From NCBI RefSeq assembly GCF_051622035.1, contig NC_135358.1, positions 13,392,001 to 13,456,000 of the forward strand: a stretch of 64,000 nucleotides of DNA, given 5' to 3'. The first letter of the stretch is position 1, and every line of letters starts with the position of its first letter. The notes beneath the pieces are model-generated. The model was not told where the DNA came from. It saw nothing but the letters and a program-made list of their open reading frames with translations, and made no database searches. The stretch comes from Arctopsyche grandis (taxonomy: Eukaryota > Arthropoda > Insecta > Trichoptera > Hydropsychidae). Below, piece after piece: positions 1 through 13,562 of the stretch. The translations under genes were made by a program, and so were the position numbers.

Positions 1-61
1 CAAAAAAACACTATTTATAAATGAATGTAAATCATTATAAATATATTGATTACTATTACAG

Positions 62-940
62 CTGGCTTGGGTGAATTTCGAATACGAGATCTTAATGACG
101 AAATCAATAAACTGTTAAGAGAGAAACGACATTGGGAAGATCAGATACGCGAACTTGGTGGACCTGATTACTTCCGAGTCGGACCGAGGATGTTGGATCA
201 TGAAGGCCGAGAAGTTCCCGGAAATCGAGGTTACAGATATTTTGGAGCCGCTAAAGACTTGCCTGGTAATAACTATTTTCATCAATATAATAAAAAATAT
301 GTGTGTGTGTGTGTACATTCAATAATATAATTTTGTATTTTGTTTTTCCATACAGGGGTTAGAGAATTATTTGATCAAGCGCCACCCTTACCCCCTCGTA
401 AAACACGTACTGAGCTAATGAGAGATATAGATGCTGACTATTATGGTTACAGAGATGATGATGATGGCTTGTTACTACCTCTTGAAAAAGAAGCTGAAAA
501 AATTGGTATGCAATTAACTACAATTTTAATTTCCTTGAATCGTTTCAACGAGTTATATATTATATTATAATACTATCTTGTATATAGCGAGATCGAAGGC
601 AATTGAAGAATGGAAAGCCAAAAAAGAAAGTGGTGTTACCGATGAGGAATCAGCAGAAACTGATGCAGAAGACATTTACAATACAGTGGTAAGTATTAAT
701 AAGGTGTTTATTAGCCTCGCATTAAGAATTATTTGATTTTAAATGCTTATAAACTAATTTCAGATTGATGATACTGGTGGTGCAGAAGACCCAACTGCAA
801 GTTCAATGTCACAACAGTCACAATATACATCTCACGTCCCAGTACCATCACAAAAAGACGTAGAAGAAGCGTTACTCAGAAAAAAGAAACAAGAATTGTT
901 AGACAAATATGGTTGTATGGATGTTAAACTAGAATCATAA
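62..940 (+). CDS. ISY1: Pre-mRNA splicing factor ISY1, 3' part (four exons, 5' end outside the window)
   Basis: Exons are 62-265, 356-505, 588-688 and 764-940. All junctions are AG/GT and the phases agree, giving 209 residues ending in TAA at 938-940. The first visible exon begins after TTACAG and encodes GLGEFRIRDLNDEINKLL, then a GGPDY segment, MLDHEG, EVPGNRGY and YFGAAKDLPG, the conserved ISY1 core. The second has the LPPRKTR and YYGY blocks and the third an acidic stretch. The last carries HVPVPSQ and a basic helix of the form EEALLRKKKQELL. ISY1 joins the NineTeen/XAB2-associated spliceosome complex and acts in the nucleus near the catalytic steps. The amino-terminal third of the protein lies left of the window. 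AATAAA-like signals follow the stop within 20 bases. The neighbour GAK converges on it. Identity is very secure; only exon boundaries are inferred. Confidence 0.95.
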
Positions 941-3900
941 TAAATAAAATAAATAATCGTTTCTTGACTTTAAGTGGTATATTTAATATAAAAATTTTAT
1001 ATTAAAAATATGTATGTTTCTCATCTCTACCCATTAAAAACCACTGTCAAAAAATTTAATAGTACAAGAATTCAATATGTATCTACTTTAAACAATTTGT
1101 ATTGTGTATAATATATAATTAAGACCTTTTCAAATTTATATTTTAATTACACTTTCATAAACAAAATATTTTAATAAAAAACAACTGATTGATTTATCGA
1201 ATTTCATTTCTGTAAATCCTTATATCCCATTTTATGATTAATTTTAGATAACTTGACAGATATATAAAATAATAATATCCCCTTAAATGAAAAAAGTATA
1301 TTAAAATGTTTTACCAGGTTTTTGGGAAAAAAACCATTATGACTTTAAACTTTCCTTACCACTTTCATTTAATACAGATTTTACTTCTTGAAACATTAAA
1401 TAGATTAAAATAATTCAAATGTATTCCAGTTGTAGTATGTTATCTGGCATTTTAGATAATTCATATTCGAATATAGATTAACTAGTGGATATGTTTCTAG
1501 AGGCAAAAATCCATGTATATATTGACTTCAGATCAGATCTTTTTACAGAATATATACAACAATACGTTATTACTTACTATTCCAAAGTATATATGTATAA
1601 TATAGTTTCCTATTAAGATACGATTATGTGTTCGAAACAAAAATGTGACTTCAACTCAAATTACTAGTCAAGTGTGACTTTCACGAAAAGCAGTTATGTG
1701 GATAAAATACGTACATCAAAATCAAGTTACATTGAAAGCCTATGTAGGTTCTGTGAATCTGTTGTGTTGATATGGAACAAGATGTGACTAGGAAACAAGG
1801 ATGTGACGGAAACTTATGTGAAAACAATGAAAAGCTTGCAGGTGCAACATTAAATATTTTATTATTTATTTATTGCCAGGCAATATCATAACATAGGCTC
1901 ATCGATGATTGCAGAAAAGCCCTCAATGCGTCAACAAATCAGCACAGAGATCGAAATCTCCCTTGTATATTTTATTATTGGAATGTTCGGCACAAATTTT
2001 AAACCAAAGCTGTATTCAGAGGACATCATAATTATATTCTCAACAACTGCAATTGCATAACAATATAGTACTATATGTAATCAAAATACTCCACATACTG
2101 AAGGTGCACGCTCAGTGCAACAATTATCGTATAGTTAAAAGAATCTTCAAAAAAAATATGCCATTTTCATACATCAATTTATCCATATAAGGGAAAACTC
2201 TGAATGCTATTATCATAGTATAATATATTCACAATTTATCCTACGAGAAAAATAGATTTTTCAAGAAAACCTACGTCAATATTTTTCAAACTTGTATACA
2301 TTTTGTACAATTGAAATATATTTAATGACTCGATTGGGTCAATTGATAAGTGAATAATATATTTTCATAGTATGACTATTTAAAAATTTTTATATCCTTG
2401 TACTTCTCAAATCACTACAAGGTGAACGTGCACCATAAAGTATACATACTTATACATATGCATATTAATCGATGTTGCAAAGTTAGGTGTCAATTCAAAT
2501 GGTATTGTATATATGTTTAAATTATCAAGTAGTATTTAAATTAATGCAATTACTAGAATGTTAGAAAAGCCAGACACGAACAAATACGTTAAAATATTTA
2601 AGTAGCACTGAATTATAAAAATTATTTATTACATTTTGCACTCCATCGTTATTCGAAGCGCTTATGGGAAATGATACTATAAGTTCACTAATTAAAGTGA
2701 TTCGTAATATTTAAATTTAATATTCACAATATATTATAAATGAAATTATAAAATACTCTTATTTCAAAATAAAAGTGAGATTACAAAATAAAAGGTGGTT
2801 ATATGCATACTTGTTAAATTTAAAAAGAATACAAACCTCTAAATATAAATCCATCGTATAAAAATGTTTTAATAATAAAAAACATCACAGTAAAAAAATT
2901 GGACTATCAAATTTAAAATAACTTAAAAAGTAGTATGTTATGAAACTTTTACATATGATTAAATAGCTTCATTACATATCGAAAACATACATAAGTATTA
3001 GCAAAAAACATAAAAATCTGTTTTTTTTAATTAAAATTAATAAACCTATGTAAGTGGCAAACCACATCTCATTCAATTCAGTATGAATCAACAATCAAAT
3101 TGCAAATTAATACTGAATTAAAAGTTAATCTACCACTTTTTTAAGTACCTAACTGTTTTTTTTTTTTTTAATATTGAATATTGTCAGACAAAATTAGTAA
3201 ATTAATCCTCCAAAAAAAAATTTTAAAATCCTTTTAAGATTAAAATAAGGAATAATATTATTTTTTCGGCTATTTCAAATAAATACATGTTTATTAAATT
3301 TTGGGCATACATAAATAATGTCTTCCAAGTTTAAAATTATCATGTATGTATTTTTTGCATTACCTTTTTGTAGAACCAATATCGTTTATCAGTTTCAGAA
3401 AAAAAAATGAATCAAAAGAGTTAAATAATTTTAATTCTAAAAACCAATACATTATTGGAATACCGATTTTATAGAAAAGCAAAAATCAATGATAATACGT
3501 AAATTAAAAGCTATAAAATTGATTACACGAGGAAATACATAATATACATTTATGTATGTATGTACATATACTTTAATCACAATAGTTTATGCATTGTTTA
3601 AATGCAAATGCAATAATAACTAACTATAGATACAATATATGTATGTGTATTGTAATAGTTAATGAACTAGAATTTGGATTCAAATAATACAATTAAGAAT
3701 CGAGATAAATTTTTGGCCATATTGACCACTTGCAAATCGTGCTATTTTCACGGTAGAACCTCAAGAAGCCATCATACAATACGTAATAGGATAAATATTA
3801 TACTACGACAAAATATACTTTAGCACTCGTGAATATTCCAAATTATGTATATGTATAAATACATACTGTGAAATTTAATATTTATTTATAAGATAAATCT

Positions 3901-4009
3901 TTAGAGTATTTATTTCAAATGAGTATTTTAGCATCAGTATGAGTTTGAGGTTATACCGTAACTACGTCCGTCAATATACCTAAATAATTGTTTTTTTTTA
4001 TCACGTCAC
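941..4009. other. Intergenic interval between the convergent 3' ends of ISY1 and GAK
   Basis: About 3 kb of AT-rich DNA with no supported coding segment. It must hold both 3' untranslated regions. AATAAA-type signals lie just after the ISY1 stop, and many occur on both strands, so the cleavage sites cannot be chosen. A decayed MITE fragment (1431-1700) is listed separately. Confidence 0.6.
1431..1700 (-). repeat. Decayed fragment of the GTTACAGT-ended MITE family
   Basis: The order of motifs matches the better copies at 21306-21632 and, on the other strand, 31808-32351: an AGTTGTAGTATGTT block, GGCATTTTAGATAATTCATA, TTCGAATATAGA, then GTGTTCGAAACAAAAATGTG and a TTTCACGAAAA block. The terminal GTTACAGT is not recognisable, so only internal sequence survives. 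It has no coding content. Confidence 0.5.
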
Positions 4010-7000
4010 TTATGATTGAAACAAATTCTGCTGCTTTTCGTCATTTTCAAAATCGCTCCAAGCATTATTCAATTCCATAAATATTAATTTTGCTATATTT
4101 TCATTTTCTGTACCAACTTGCTGTAAATTAAAAAGAAAAATCTTATTTCAAAACACCTTCATTATAATTTATTTATACACAATAAATTCCTTTCAAATAT
4201 TCATACCTTGTCTGGATGAATAGCCAAACAAGCACGACGATATGCTTTTTTAACATCATTGGGATCAACGATTGCACCCATATCACATTTTGACCAACGA
4301 CAATTTTCCCACACAATAGTATGAAGAGAGCACAGTAAAGCTCGAATATTTGACTTTTTGCCTTCAGCCTAAATAAAATAGGTAAATGTATTTTATGAAT
4401 AATAAATACAACAATCTAATCAATCAATCATAAACCAAAAATAATAAAAAATATACCCAATCGTGAATAAGCAATCTTTCAGGATCCATTTCCTTCATTA
4501 TCTCCCCTTTCCTCATTTGATTAATAGTTCGGGGACCTTGATCCTTCCTTGCTGCGAATTCATATCCCTGACTACCCAATAAATCCCCGAATACATCACC
4601 CGGTTTTTTTATCTTATCTGCAGGAGCTTTTGGTGGTTCAAAGTGTGATCGACTATAAATAGCATTTATTTTATTTTATTGCAATGTTACGATTAATAAA
4701 AATATAAATAGAAAATAATTTTATTTCGAACCTATAATCGGGTTGATGAGATGGACTTGGGGTTGCTGCAGGTCGATGAATTGGGCTGGATAAACGAGAA
4801 GCAGAAGCTGAATTTTCACCACTATTCCAAGCACCAGTAGGTCCAACTTGCGGAACCGTTGGTGGTGCTTGATTTCCATTGTTTGAACCCAAATTACATA
4901 AATCGATGAATGGGTCACGTTTTGTAGAAGTTTGCTCTGATGATTGCTTACCTGTGCAATACATAAATAGTGAAAATTATATATGTACATACAAAAAAAA
5001 AAAAAATTGTATCAATAATTGCTCTTGCCATTCGTTGCTGAATTCTTGGCAGCACTATTCATAACATTTGGTGTAAGTAAAGGATTATTTCCATCTAATT
5101 TTTGAGGAGTAGCAAGACCAAATGGATCAAATGCATCAGATGAATTACCACTTGCATTTATAAAATCACCAAGACCTGAATTATCCTGAAAAAGCAAACA
5201 AACATGAAAAATACTGAGAATTTCAAATAATAATGCATATATAGAAAATTAATAAGTTTACTGCAACGCTGGTGCTGTTACTGCTGACATTGCTCAAAAA
5301 ATCTCCGAAAGTATCATCTTCCGGAAATAGAAGATTTGCATTTTGATTAATCTTTGGTTCATTTAACTGTGCAGTTTTACTAGGCGGCGGTGGAAAGTTG
5401 GCAAATAAATCAAATGTGTCAGTAGTAGCAGTTTGAGATATATCAGCACTTTGCTCTCCAGCGATATTTAGCATATCTGTAGTTTCCTGATTTAGTTTCA
5501 CACTATCAGCCTGTACATCGACATTCATAGTTTTCATCTGATCTGAGAGTACTTCTGGAGGTGGTGGACGTCGAGGAGGCTGTGGCGAAGGAGGCGCCGG
5601 TCTAGCTGGACGAGGTCGGCTCCTTACAACAGTTACTGAAAATTTGATTCGAATAACCATTACAATGAAAATAAATAAAAATCAACAAACAAAATTTAAT
5701 ATGTACATACCAAAGTTATCAACAGTTTCGTCCCTTTCTAAAGTCGTTGTAAATATTACTTGACTCGATCTGACGTAGAAAGTATCATCTTGTGTCCAGG
5801 GATCTGGCTCGATAGGAGGCCTACCGTCAGTACCAGCAACCAAGACACCAACGCTTGCACTAATCCCACCAGGAAAGTGATCATTCCCTTCTCCAATATC
5901 GTCCATTTCCGACCTAAATAAAAATTAAAAAAAAAAAAACAATAAATATAACAAAGTAAAATCAAATCATGCATAGCATGTGCTAAATATAAATTTTAAT
6001 ACCTATTAAACCTCAACACAATTTGATCTTGAGGAATATATCCCGTGTGAAATTGAATTTGAAACATCCTAATCCCAGTTGGTCGACCTAACTGATGTCT
6101 TGCATGATAGACCACAATTAACACATCTCCTGCCACCGTTGTGTTAAGTTGCAACATACACTAGAAATCAAAATAAAATAAATATATTTTTACATATGTT
6201 GCAGTAGCATCATTGACATATTATTTTATATTTTAAAAGTTTATATTTAATATATAATTTCAAAAGAGACTTTGAATGTATGTTTGTATATTTGTTTGGT
6301 TCGTAAAATCCGTGACGTTCAATTTAATTAAAAAAAAATGAATATTCAAATAAATTTAAATAAAATAAAACGATTCAAATAAATTTCATAAAATGTTTAC
6401 TATTAGATTGGCCATGTTTAAGCGGTTTATATTACAAATACCGAGCGAAGCCGGGTAAAAACACTAGTAAACTTATAACATTAAGATGTAAAAACTACAC
6501 AAACAATATGTACATGGATATTACATATTCTTTCAATCTTTACCTTTCCTTCAGTCACATTGAATAGATGAAGTTTGTCATAATCTTGCAAAGTAGAAAG
6601 CACACAGCGATCGTTGTTGTAAACTTCTACATAAGGCCGACATCCATCCCTAATAATAAGAATAAATTAGAATAATTGTATATATTAGTAGAAGGTTGAT
6701 GAATATATCATTGAAAAATTGTTGAATTATTTACCTGACTTTAGTGAAAAGTGGAACAGGTTGAATTGCTAACGACATGAGAGTAACGGGTTTATAGTGA
6801 GGTAGTGAAGGTTCAGGTCTAGAGAAATAAAATTTTCAATAATGTATAAATACAATTATAATAAATAAAGAAGAATTTAGAGTAATATATAAACGTTGTA
6901 AAATGTTATTTCATTCAGTTTATATTATATAAAGACAATAAATTTTAGTTAAAAGTGCTAAAAATATCATAAAAAACAGCTTGAAAGTAGCTGTATGTTT

Positions 7001-10000
7001 TGTTTACCGTATAATATTAGTTAAATAGTAAAGATATCGAAGCTGACTGGGTTGCATGTTTGGAGGACAACGTCGAACGGCAAATATTTGCAATCCATCC
7101 TCCGGTACTGTTATGAGGCGACAGTAAAGCATTAAAGCACACACTAATATACACGACACAGACTTCCCATCCTGGAAAGTAATTATTTAAATGATTTCGT
7201 CAATTCGAGTGCCATTAATGATATATAAAAGATTGCTTACAAAGAAAATCCATGCTTTTGTTAGAAATCTGGCAATATTACCTGGCAAGTAACAACACAC
7301 ACGTTCTTTTCATCCTTTTCCAAATGCTTATAAGCATGACGAAGTGACATAAACAAGGATCGCAAAGTGGGTGAATGGTGAGCTTGCGAAATGAACACAT
7401 CTATCGTTCGGTTCGGAGCTGGAAACATTGCACCCGATGACTTCCCAGATACGTTCACAATGAGACATTTACCGGCGGGATGACGACTTTCCAAAAATGC
7501 CTATAAAATAAACCGTTTAAATTTATAATACTGAAAAATCGATATATTACAAGGAAAGTTCAAACTTTTACTCACTCGCACATCATCAATGTGATTTGTT
7601 TTATATGCACTTTCTATGCCTTCAGATGGATAAGGCATAACAGCCACTCGGCCCGTTATATAACTGATATCTAAATCACTTCGGGCGATAGTTCTAAAAA
7701 GATAAGTAAATTACACAAATTAAGTAATGTTTGTTTTTAAATGGAACATACTTTGTTATCTGATCTACACTTACTGTTGAACTGTTTGCATTACTTTCGA
7801 TGAAGTATCTTTAAGATTTTTGAGGAAGCTACCAGCTCCACCTTTGAGCGACGAGAATAGACCAGCAGGTTGAGGAGTTTGCTGTTGATGAACAGGTGGT
7901 GTTGGTCTTGGAGGGGGTGGGTCATTAGTAACTAATGGAGCTGCTGCAGGCATTGGTGGTCTGGCAGGCTCTGGTGGTCTGCTTGGTGGTCTCACTGGTG
8001 TGTTACTCACATTGGTTTTGGCATTATCGCGTACAGGTATAGTACCTGAGAATTTTAAAGCATCATGAAAATTATTGATTGCATTTGTTAAAACAACAAA
8101 AAATAGCCTTACCTGAAAAACTTAAGAAAATTAAGTGATAAATATTAGTTATACAATATAGTATATATCATTCAAGTTAAAATCAATATAGGAATGCGAA
8201 CAGAACCTTATCTACATATCTTTTCCAATAAATGTATAAATTAATTTACAAAATGTATGAAACATTATAGAAAAAAATAAAAAATATTATCAGATTTTTT
8301 TTATTTTGATCAAGTATTTACATGATTATATAATATATATTTTTTATAATATTATTCAACATAATCGATATTCACAACTTGTTTTTACTATAAAGAAAAA
8401 AAAGAATACTGATTTCATAAGTATTTCCTCGTTTTTCAAAACATCATATAAATCTCAGTGAACCATTGAAGAAAGTTAATCTCAAATCAAAATTTGGTCT
8501 ATGATAATGACTATGTGGACAATATCTCACGCCAATCATCGATTAACTGGCAAGAGCACACTACATAGATACATTTATTTCCACACGCCTAAAAAATATT
8601 GGACATATTATATTTATCGTGAACCTCAGTCAGTAAGATTAATAAGATGTATGAATTAATCATAAAATGTATACAAATGAGTATATATAATTATTAAATT
8701 TTAATTTACTAGAAATTAATCAAAAACTTGTAAAAAATTATATCTGACAACAAAATTACTAAACAGCTATGGGAATTAAAGCTCACTGTTAGGGAAAGGG
8801 GAGAGTTTAATGCTATACATAATTACAAGAATATGTTTATTTTAAGTTTTTTAATAAATATTTAAATCTATATCAACAAAAAAGTGATAATACTTGGTCC
8901 ACTCGATACAGTACTCAAAATAAAAATTGAGTTACAAGTCTTGTTAATGCAAATTTTTGAAAAATAAATGGAATGGTTGTAAAAGGGTAAATAAAACTAA
9001 AAAAACACAATAAATCATATAAAAATTGGAATGCTAAGTGATTATTCACATCTGATGAATATTATCAATTAATACGTATAACATTACTGAATATTATTAC
9101 TCATCAAAATCTTGGACTAGCTACAAATATATTATGCTAATATATTATAGCACCTTTAGGTGACTCAGTTATCTTTTTGTAAAATTCATAATTGTAAGTA
9201 CAATGATAGAAATGTCAGCATATATCCGACTGAGTTATTTGAATGAAAAGAATACTGGACAGCCGAATATGCTCAAGAACCCACCTGTTAAATAATGAAA
9301 CATTTGTAATTATTCTAATCACACTAAAAAATGCAGTGTTTCTATTGATTGTCACTTTTATTTCATTGCTAGTAGTGCATTAAAATATTTTGCTTCAATT
9401 TCAAAAATATTTAATGAAAGGTAATTGTTAACGTTGTGCATCAATTTTATGATCAATATTCAAACATTTATGTACAAACAAATGTGCACATTTTACGCAC
9501 AAAACTTAAAATACTAAAAACCAAAATTTCACTCTTTCATTAAACATGTAACAACAGAGATATTGCGATATAACTGTGACAATGCATCATATGTGAAATT
9601 TTGTTTATATGCACTCGAAAATGAGTCATAAAATTTACATCATACAATTTAAAAAATATATTACAATATAATCATATTGTCTTTAAAGAACAAATAAACC
9701 AGTCAAATAAATATTATACTACCTTTGATGTATAAATATATATTTTTATATATTTGTATGACTAACAGCTTCTATCGGCACTAACTTTCAGTCGACTAAG
9801 AAAAATATCGTATTCATATTCACTAAATATGTATTTGTAGAGCTTCAATTATGCTATTTAAAACTACGTTGAATAAACTTTTAAAAAAATTATATAAAAA
9901 TCATAATTTTAAGGGCTAAATCCCAAATAACGAATGTATAACTCATATATTAAAAAATAAGCAACATTATACATAAGAACAAAAATAAAATGAGTCATAT

Positions 10001-13000
10001 TATAGATATATGTATTTGCAATTTTTAATGTAACTATTTGCAAAAAAATAGTTGGAATGACTCGATGAGTCTATGAAAAAATTATAAATTTCACAGACAC
10101 TACGACGAAAACTTAAGATGTTTCGTATGAAACTATATTAAGAATATAACCTTAATAAACATTAAAAACCACAATAATAAAAGCATATTATTGAAACTGT
10201 ATTTAAAAAATAAAAAAATTTAAGGGTAAAAATTTGAAAATCTTGACCATGCTAAGCTCGAAAATAAATTTTAAATCAAAAAATCTGTTAAAGAAATACA
10301 TTTTGGTTTTCATTACGGATTCGCGCTATTTTGAAAAATGAATTAAATTCAAAAATTAAAAAATAAATACAATTCGTATTCGTTTTACGATATGGTAGTG
10401 TAATATTTACTTGACTTCTTATTACCTGGCGAGCTAGTGGCCACAGATTGTTCAACTTTTTTACGCTCAAATTTCAAGGGTTGCTTTAAGTTGACATTAG
10501 TTGATTCGGCTATAGCAGCTAATCGTTCTAAAACTCCGTTAATTGTCAACCGATTTTCCGGATTCACCGTGAGACATCCACCTGAAAGTATTTATTCAAG
10601 TGTTATATTTTTCATGTCCATATTGTTAAACACGTGGCTGTCGGACATTCGATTCTAACACACCCGATTATTTAATACTCACGGATTATTTCATGAAAAC
10701 ATTTATACTGCTGATCGTTCTGATTCAAATTGTAATTTCCGTTCAAGATCGCTAACTTTGCCGAATCTTCGAAAGGATGTTGCATATAACACAGAGTATA
10801 CAGTATACAACCCAATGCCCAAATATCTACCGAATGATCTATTTGATGGTTGTCCCAAGTGTCCAACATTTCTGGAGCTCTATACATTGGAGTTGTAAAC
10901 ATCGTAAGCTGTAAAACAAATTAATCATTAACTCACATTCGAAACAACGGAGCAAGTCAATATATTTGTCTCAAAAATCAGAAATATTCTCACAGTTTCC
11001 TCCAGCATGGTTCGTTGATTTACATTCCACGATGTATCAGGTGAATGTACTTCGGTTGTTGCAGAACCAAAATCGCACAGCTTTATTGTACCTAAATTGA
11101 TAGTAAAATTGTTTGAATGAAACAGGTAAAAAAAAATTAGACAATTTAAGCTTATGCATACAATGTTTCTTTATCCAGTTACCAAAAAACAAAAAAAAAA
11201 TAATTTTATTTCAACTACAATATCATGATTATACTGATATAATTACGTAAATGAATTTAAAAAAAATTTCAATGTGTATATTTCATTTAAATAAAATAAA
11301 TATTATGCATAGATACCTTCACTAGTTATTAAGAAGTTCTCCAGCTTGAGATCTCTGTGAGCTATCGGGGGAACTTGTGCATGCATATGCTGTACTGACC
11401 GGCAAGCCTGATAAAAAATTCGCAGGATAGTAGACACGGGAAATGCTGATCCTCGGTTCTGCAAAGCTTCCATCAACGACCCCCCAGTGCACAAATCGGT
11501 CAGCAATAAATACTCAGACATTCCGTGGGAAGTCTTCGTGTTGTCGATGAAGGAAGCGCCAACATACTTGATGATATTCGGATGACCGGAGAGTTTTTTA
11601 AGCAGACTAATCTCCTGAACGATGTTCTTGTTAGCGTCTCGGTCGGCTGCCATCAATCGTTTCAGAGCATACTCGGTTCCGGATGCAGTATCTTGAGCGA
11701 CAAATACAAACGCAAAGCCACCTGTATACAATAAAACGAATACCATAAAATATACTTCAATTTTTACCAACGCATATAATATGTTAATGATAAACTAAAA
11801 TACTATTGATAAGAGAATAAAATAAATGAAACACACACAATGACGTGTTATTAAACTTTTATCAGAGTGTAATGTATGTGGGTGAAACGCTGATAAGTTA
11901 AGCATTTTTATTATTTAGAATTCAATGATTTAATGTGTAAGCATTTCAAATTAAAATGACCAAATTTTTACTTAAAATTAATAGGGATGAAAAATGTGCA
12001 TAATTTTCTGCAGTGAATCAGCGTATACATATACATAGTATTACCATAACAAATCTATATATGTTACAGTGAAACCATATTTCAAGTGAAAATATATCAA
12101 TTCAAGTGGTGAAAATATATCAAACAATGAATTTACAATGTTTAACTCTATAAATTTATCCCTTACAACCCAATCTTAAATGAATAGGGCAAACCCTTAC
12201 TTAACCTAACCCTTAAATAACACCAACCCTGAAAACGTAACTGGTAATGATTTCAATGAAACGTGAGTGAAAATATATTTTCACTGTGACATAAAGACTG
12301 AGGGAAATTCTATTATATAGATTGTTCGAATAAAATCATTTTGAATGATATGTGTATATATATATTTACGTTTGAAAGACTTGGCAATGTCTAAATCTGT
12401 ACCCGACAAGTAAGTGAACAAAAGAATTAAATTAGAAAACGTTTATGTGATTGTCCTTAATTTAATATTGCCACTTGTCCTCATTTTGTAAAGATTGCTC
12501 TTCAATGATGCATGTCCTGTAATTTGCGTCCAATATTGTACCGTCTCAGACAATTTTATCCCCGCGTTTTAAACACAATAAAAAATCAATGCATAGGCGA
12601 CTGCCTACTAATTTATGCAAACAATGTGCTAACATTTTCATATTTATAATAATCTTTTTAGCACCTATAAATGAACAGATGTAGTATTTGATTGATTTTT
12701 TTAATCTGTGCTTGCAGATTTTATCATACATGGTGATTTTTTTAATAGAAAGTAATATAAAGATGATGCAAGTGCGAGAAGTGACAAATTATTGGGGAGG
12801 GGGGGGTGCAGCAAGTGGAGGGGTTAGAGATGAGGCGGGGGGGGGGGGGTTGAGGTTGAAGGTCAGACCTTCGGCGATGAGTCTGCGCACGCGCAGTTTG
12901 AGTCCGGCGACATCGATGGCGGCTCCGACCAGCTCAGATCCTGGCTCGCCACCACCGCTGGCACCGTTGCTGGCCGAGCTGAAGTAGCCCATGGCCGAGC

Positions 13001-13013
13001 GGAAGACGCTCAT
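4010..13013 (-). CDS. GAK: Cyclin-G-associated kinase / auxilin (complete, 19 coding exons)
   Basis: Exons on the minus strand: 13013-12869, 11721-11317, 11091-10994, 10908-10683, 10581-10426, 8045-7775, 7693-7576, 7500-7282, 7171-7008, 6818-6735, 6649-6544, 6160-6003, 5913-5711, 5635-5262, 5185-5029, 4951-4732, 4652-4457, 4368-4207, 4120-4010. They total 3573 nt, 1190 residues plus stop, in one frame; I know human GAK as about 1311 residues. The kinase domain (about 35-315) has Lys69 in YALKRL, HRD at 170-172 and DFG at 190-192. The PTEN-like domain spans about 420-600 with Cys545 but no arginine at +6. A C2 domain follows (about 605-740), then a proline/serine linker with DPF at 929-931 and 974-976. 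The carboxyl-terminal J domain has HPDK at 1151-1154. GAK uncoats clathrin vesicles with Hsc70 and phosphorylates adaptor subunits. The first donor (GTCTGA) is weak but is fixed by the conserved EGGFAF junction. The 2.4 kb intron 8046-10425 could hide an alternative exon. One intron (4952-5028) looks GC-AG. Confidence 0.95.
4952..5028 (-). other. Apparent GC-AG intron of GAK (77 nt)
   Basis: On the minus strand the exon ends AATG and the next bases are GCAAGAG; the acceptor is GCACAG. Only this boundary keeps phase 1 with the following GKQSSEQTS segment while keeping the upstream DPF-containing segment. GCAAG is the known consensus of GC donors. The intron carries a 15-base T run on the minus strand. 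Confidence 0.65.
6246..6467 (+). mobile_element. Non-autonomous Helitron, family 1, in a GAK intron
   Basis: The 222 bp element lies in the intron between 6161 and 6543. Its 5' end is TTTAATATATAATTTC, with the expected TC changed to TT. Its 3' end has CCGAGCGAAGCCGG, which folds as a hairpin with one bulge and a GAA loop, then ends in CTAG followed by T. Flanks are A before and T after, as for Helitron insertions. There is no coding content. It lies in the same transcriptional interval as GAK but opposite to it. Confidence 0.75.
8046..10425 (-). other. Large GAK intron, no recognisable content
   Basis: This is the longest GAK intron (2380 nt). It is AT-rich and I find no repeat family shared with the rest of the window and no open segment resembling GAK linker sequence. 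Its phase-1 borders match the flanking exons directly, so no missing exon is required. Confidence 0.6.
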
Positions 13014-13562
13014 GGTGGTGGTGGTGGTGAGAGTGACGGTGATGGAGACGACGATGGCAAAGAGAAGCCTCGAGAGGACGAGTCCACCTCACCGCCACCT
13101 CCGGCCCTCCTCCGCCTCCAGCCAGCACCCGCCGCCACCCACTTGGCAAATGTACCACTGCTTACACCACCGACTAACGTCAACTGTCAAGCTAGCCAAC
13201 TCACTCGATTCTCCTCTAAATCAATCGAAACAGCTTGGACTAGAGAACCCTATATGCTGGGCCGACAAGAGGGGGGAAAGCTGGGGTAAAGTTCCACGGC
13301 CCCGTGTTGGGACGTTTAACTGACCGATATTGTTATTTTATATTATTCTACATAAAAGTACATACATATATTTATTTAGGCTCGATAATATTATTCCGAA
13401 AAAAGCGATCTCACGCACGTCACTAATATCTCGATCACGGAACATCTGGTACCCAAGAACTCCATCAACCACGTGAAATATTGTACTAACGAGAACCCGA
13501 ATGCCAGATATTCCGTATTCAGGGCCGCGCCTACCATATGCAAAAATGTGTACAAATTATAT
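13014..13562 (-). promoter_or_regulatory. Probable GAK 5' untranslated and promoter region
   Basis: The bases just upstream of the GAK start are CCACCA repeats on the minus strand. The first 300 bases are markedly more GC- and CpG-rich than the surroundings, typical of an insect 5' exon. No TATA box or start site can be fixed. Beyond about 13330 the sequence returns to AT-rich and contains nothing I recognise before the LTR. Confidence 0.4.
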
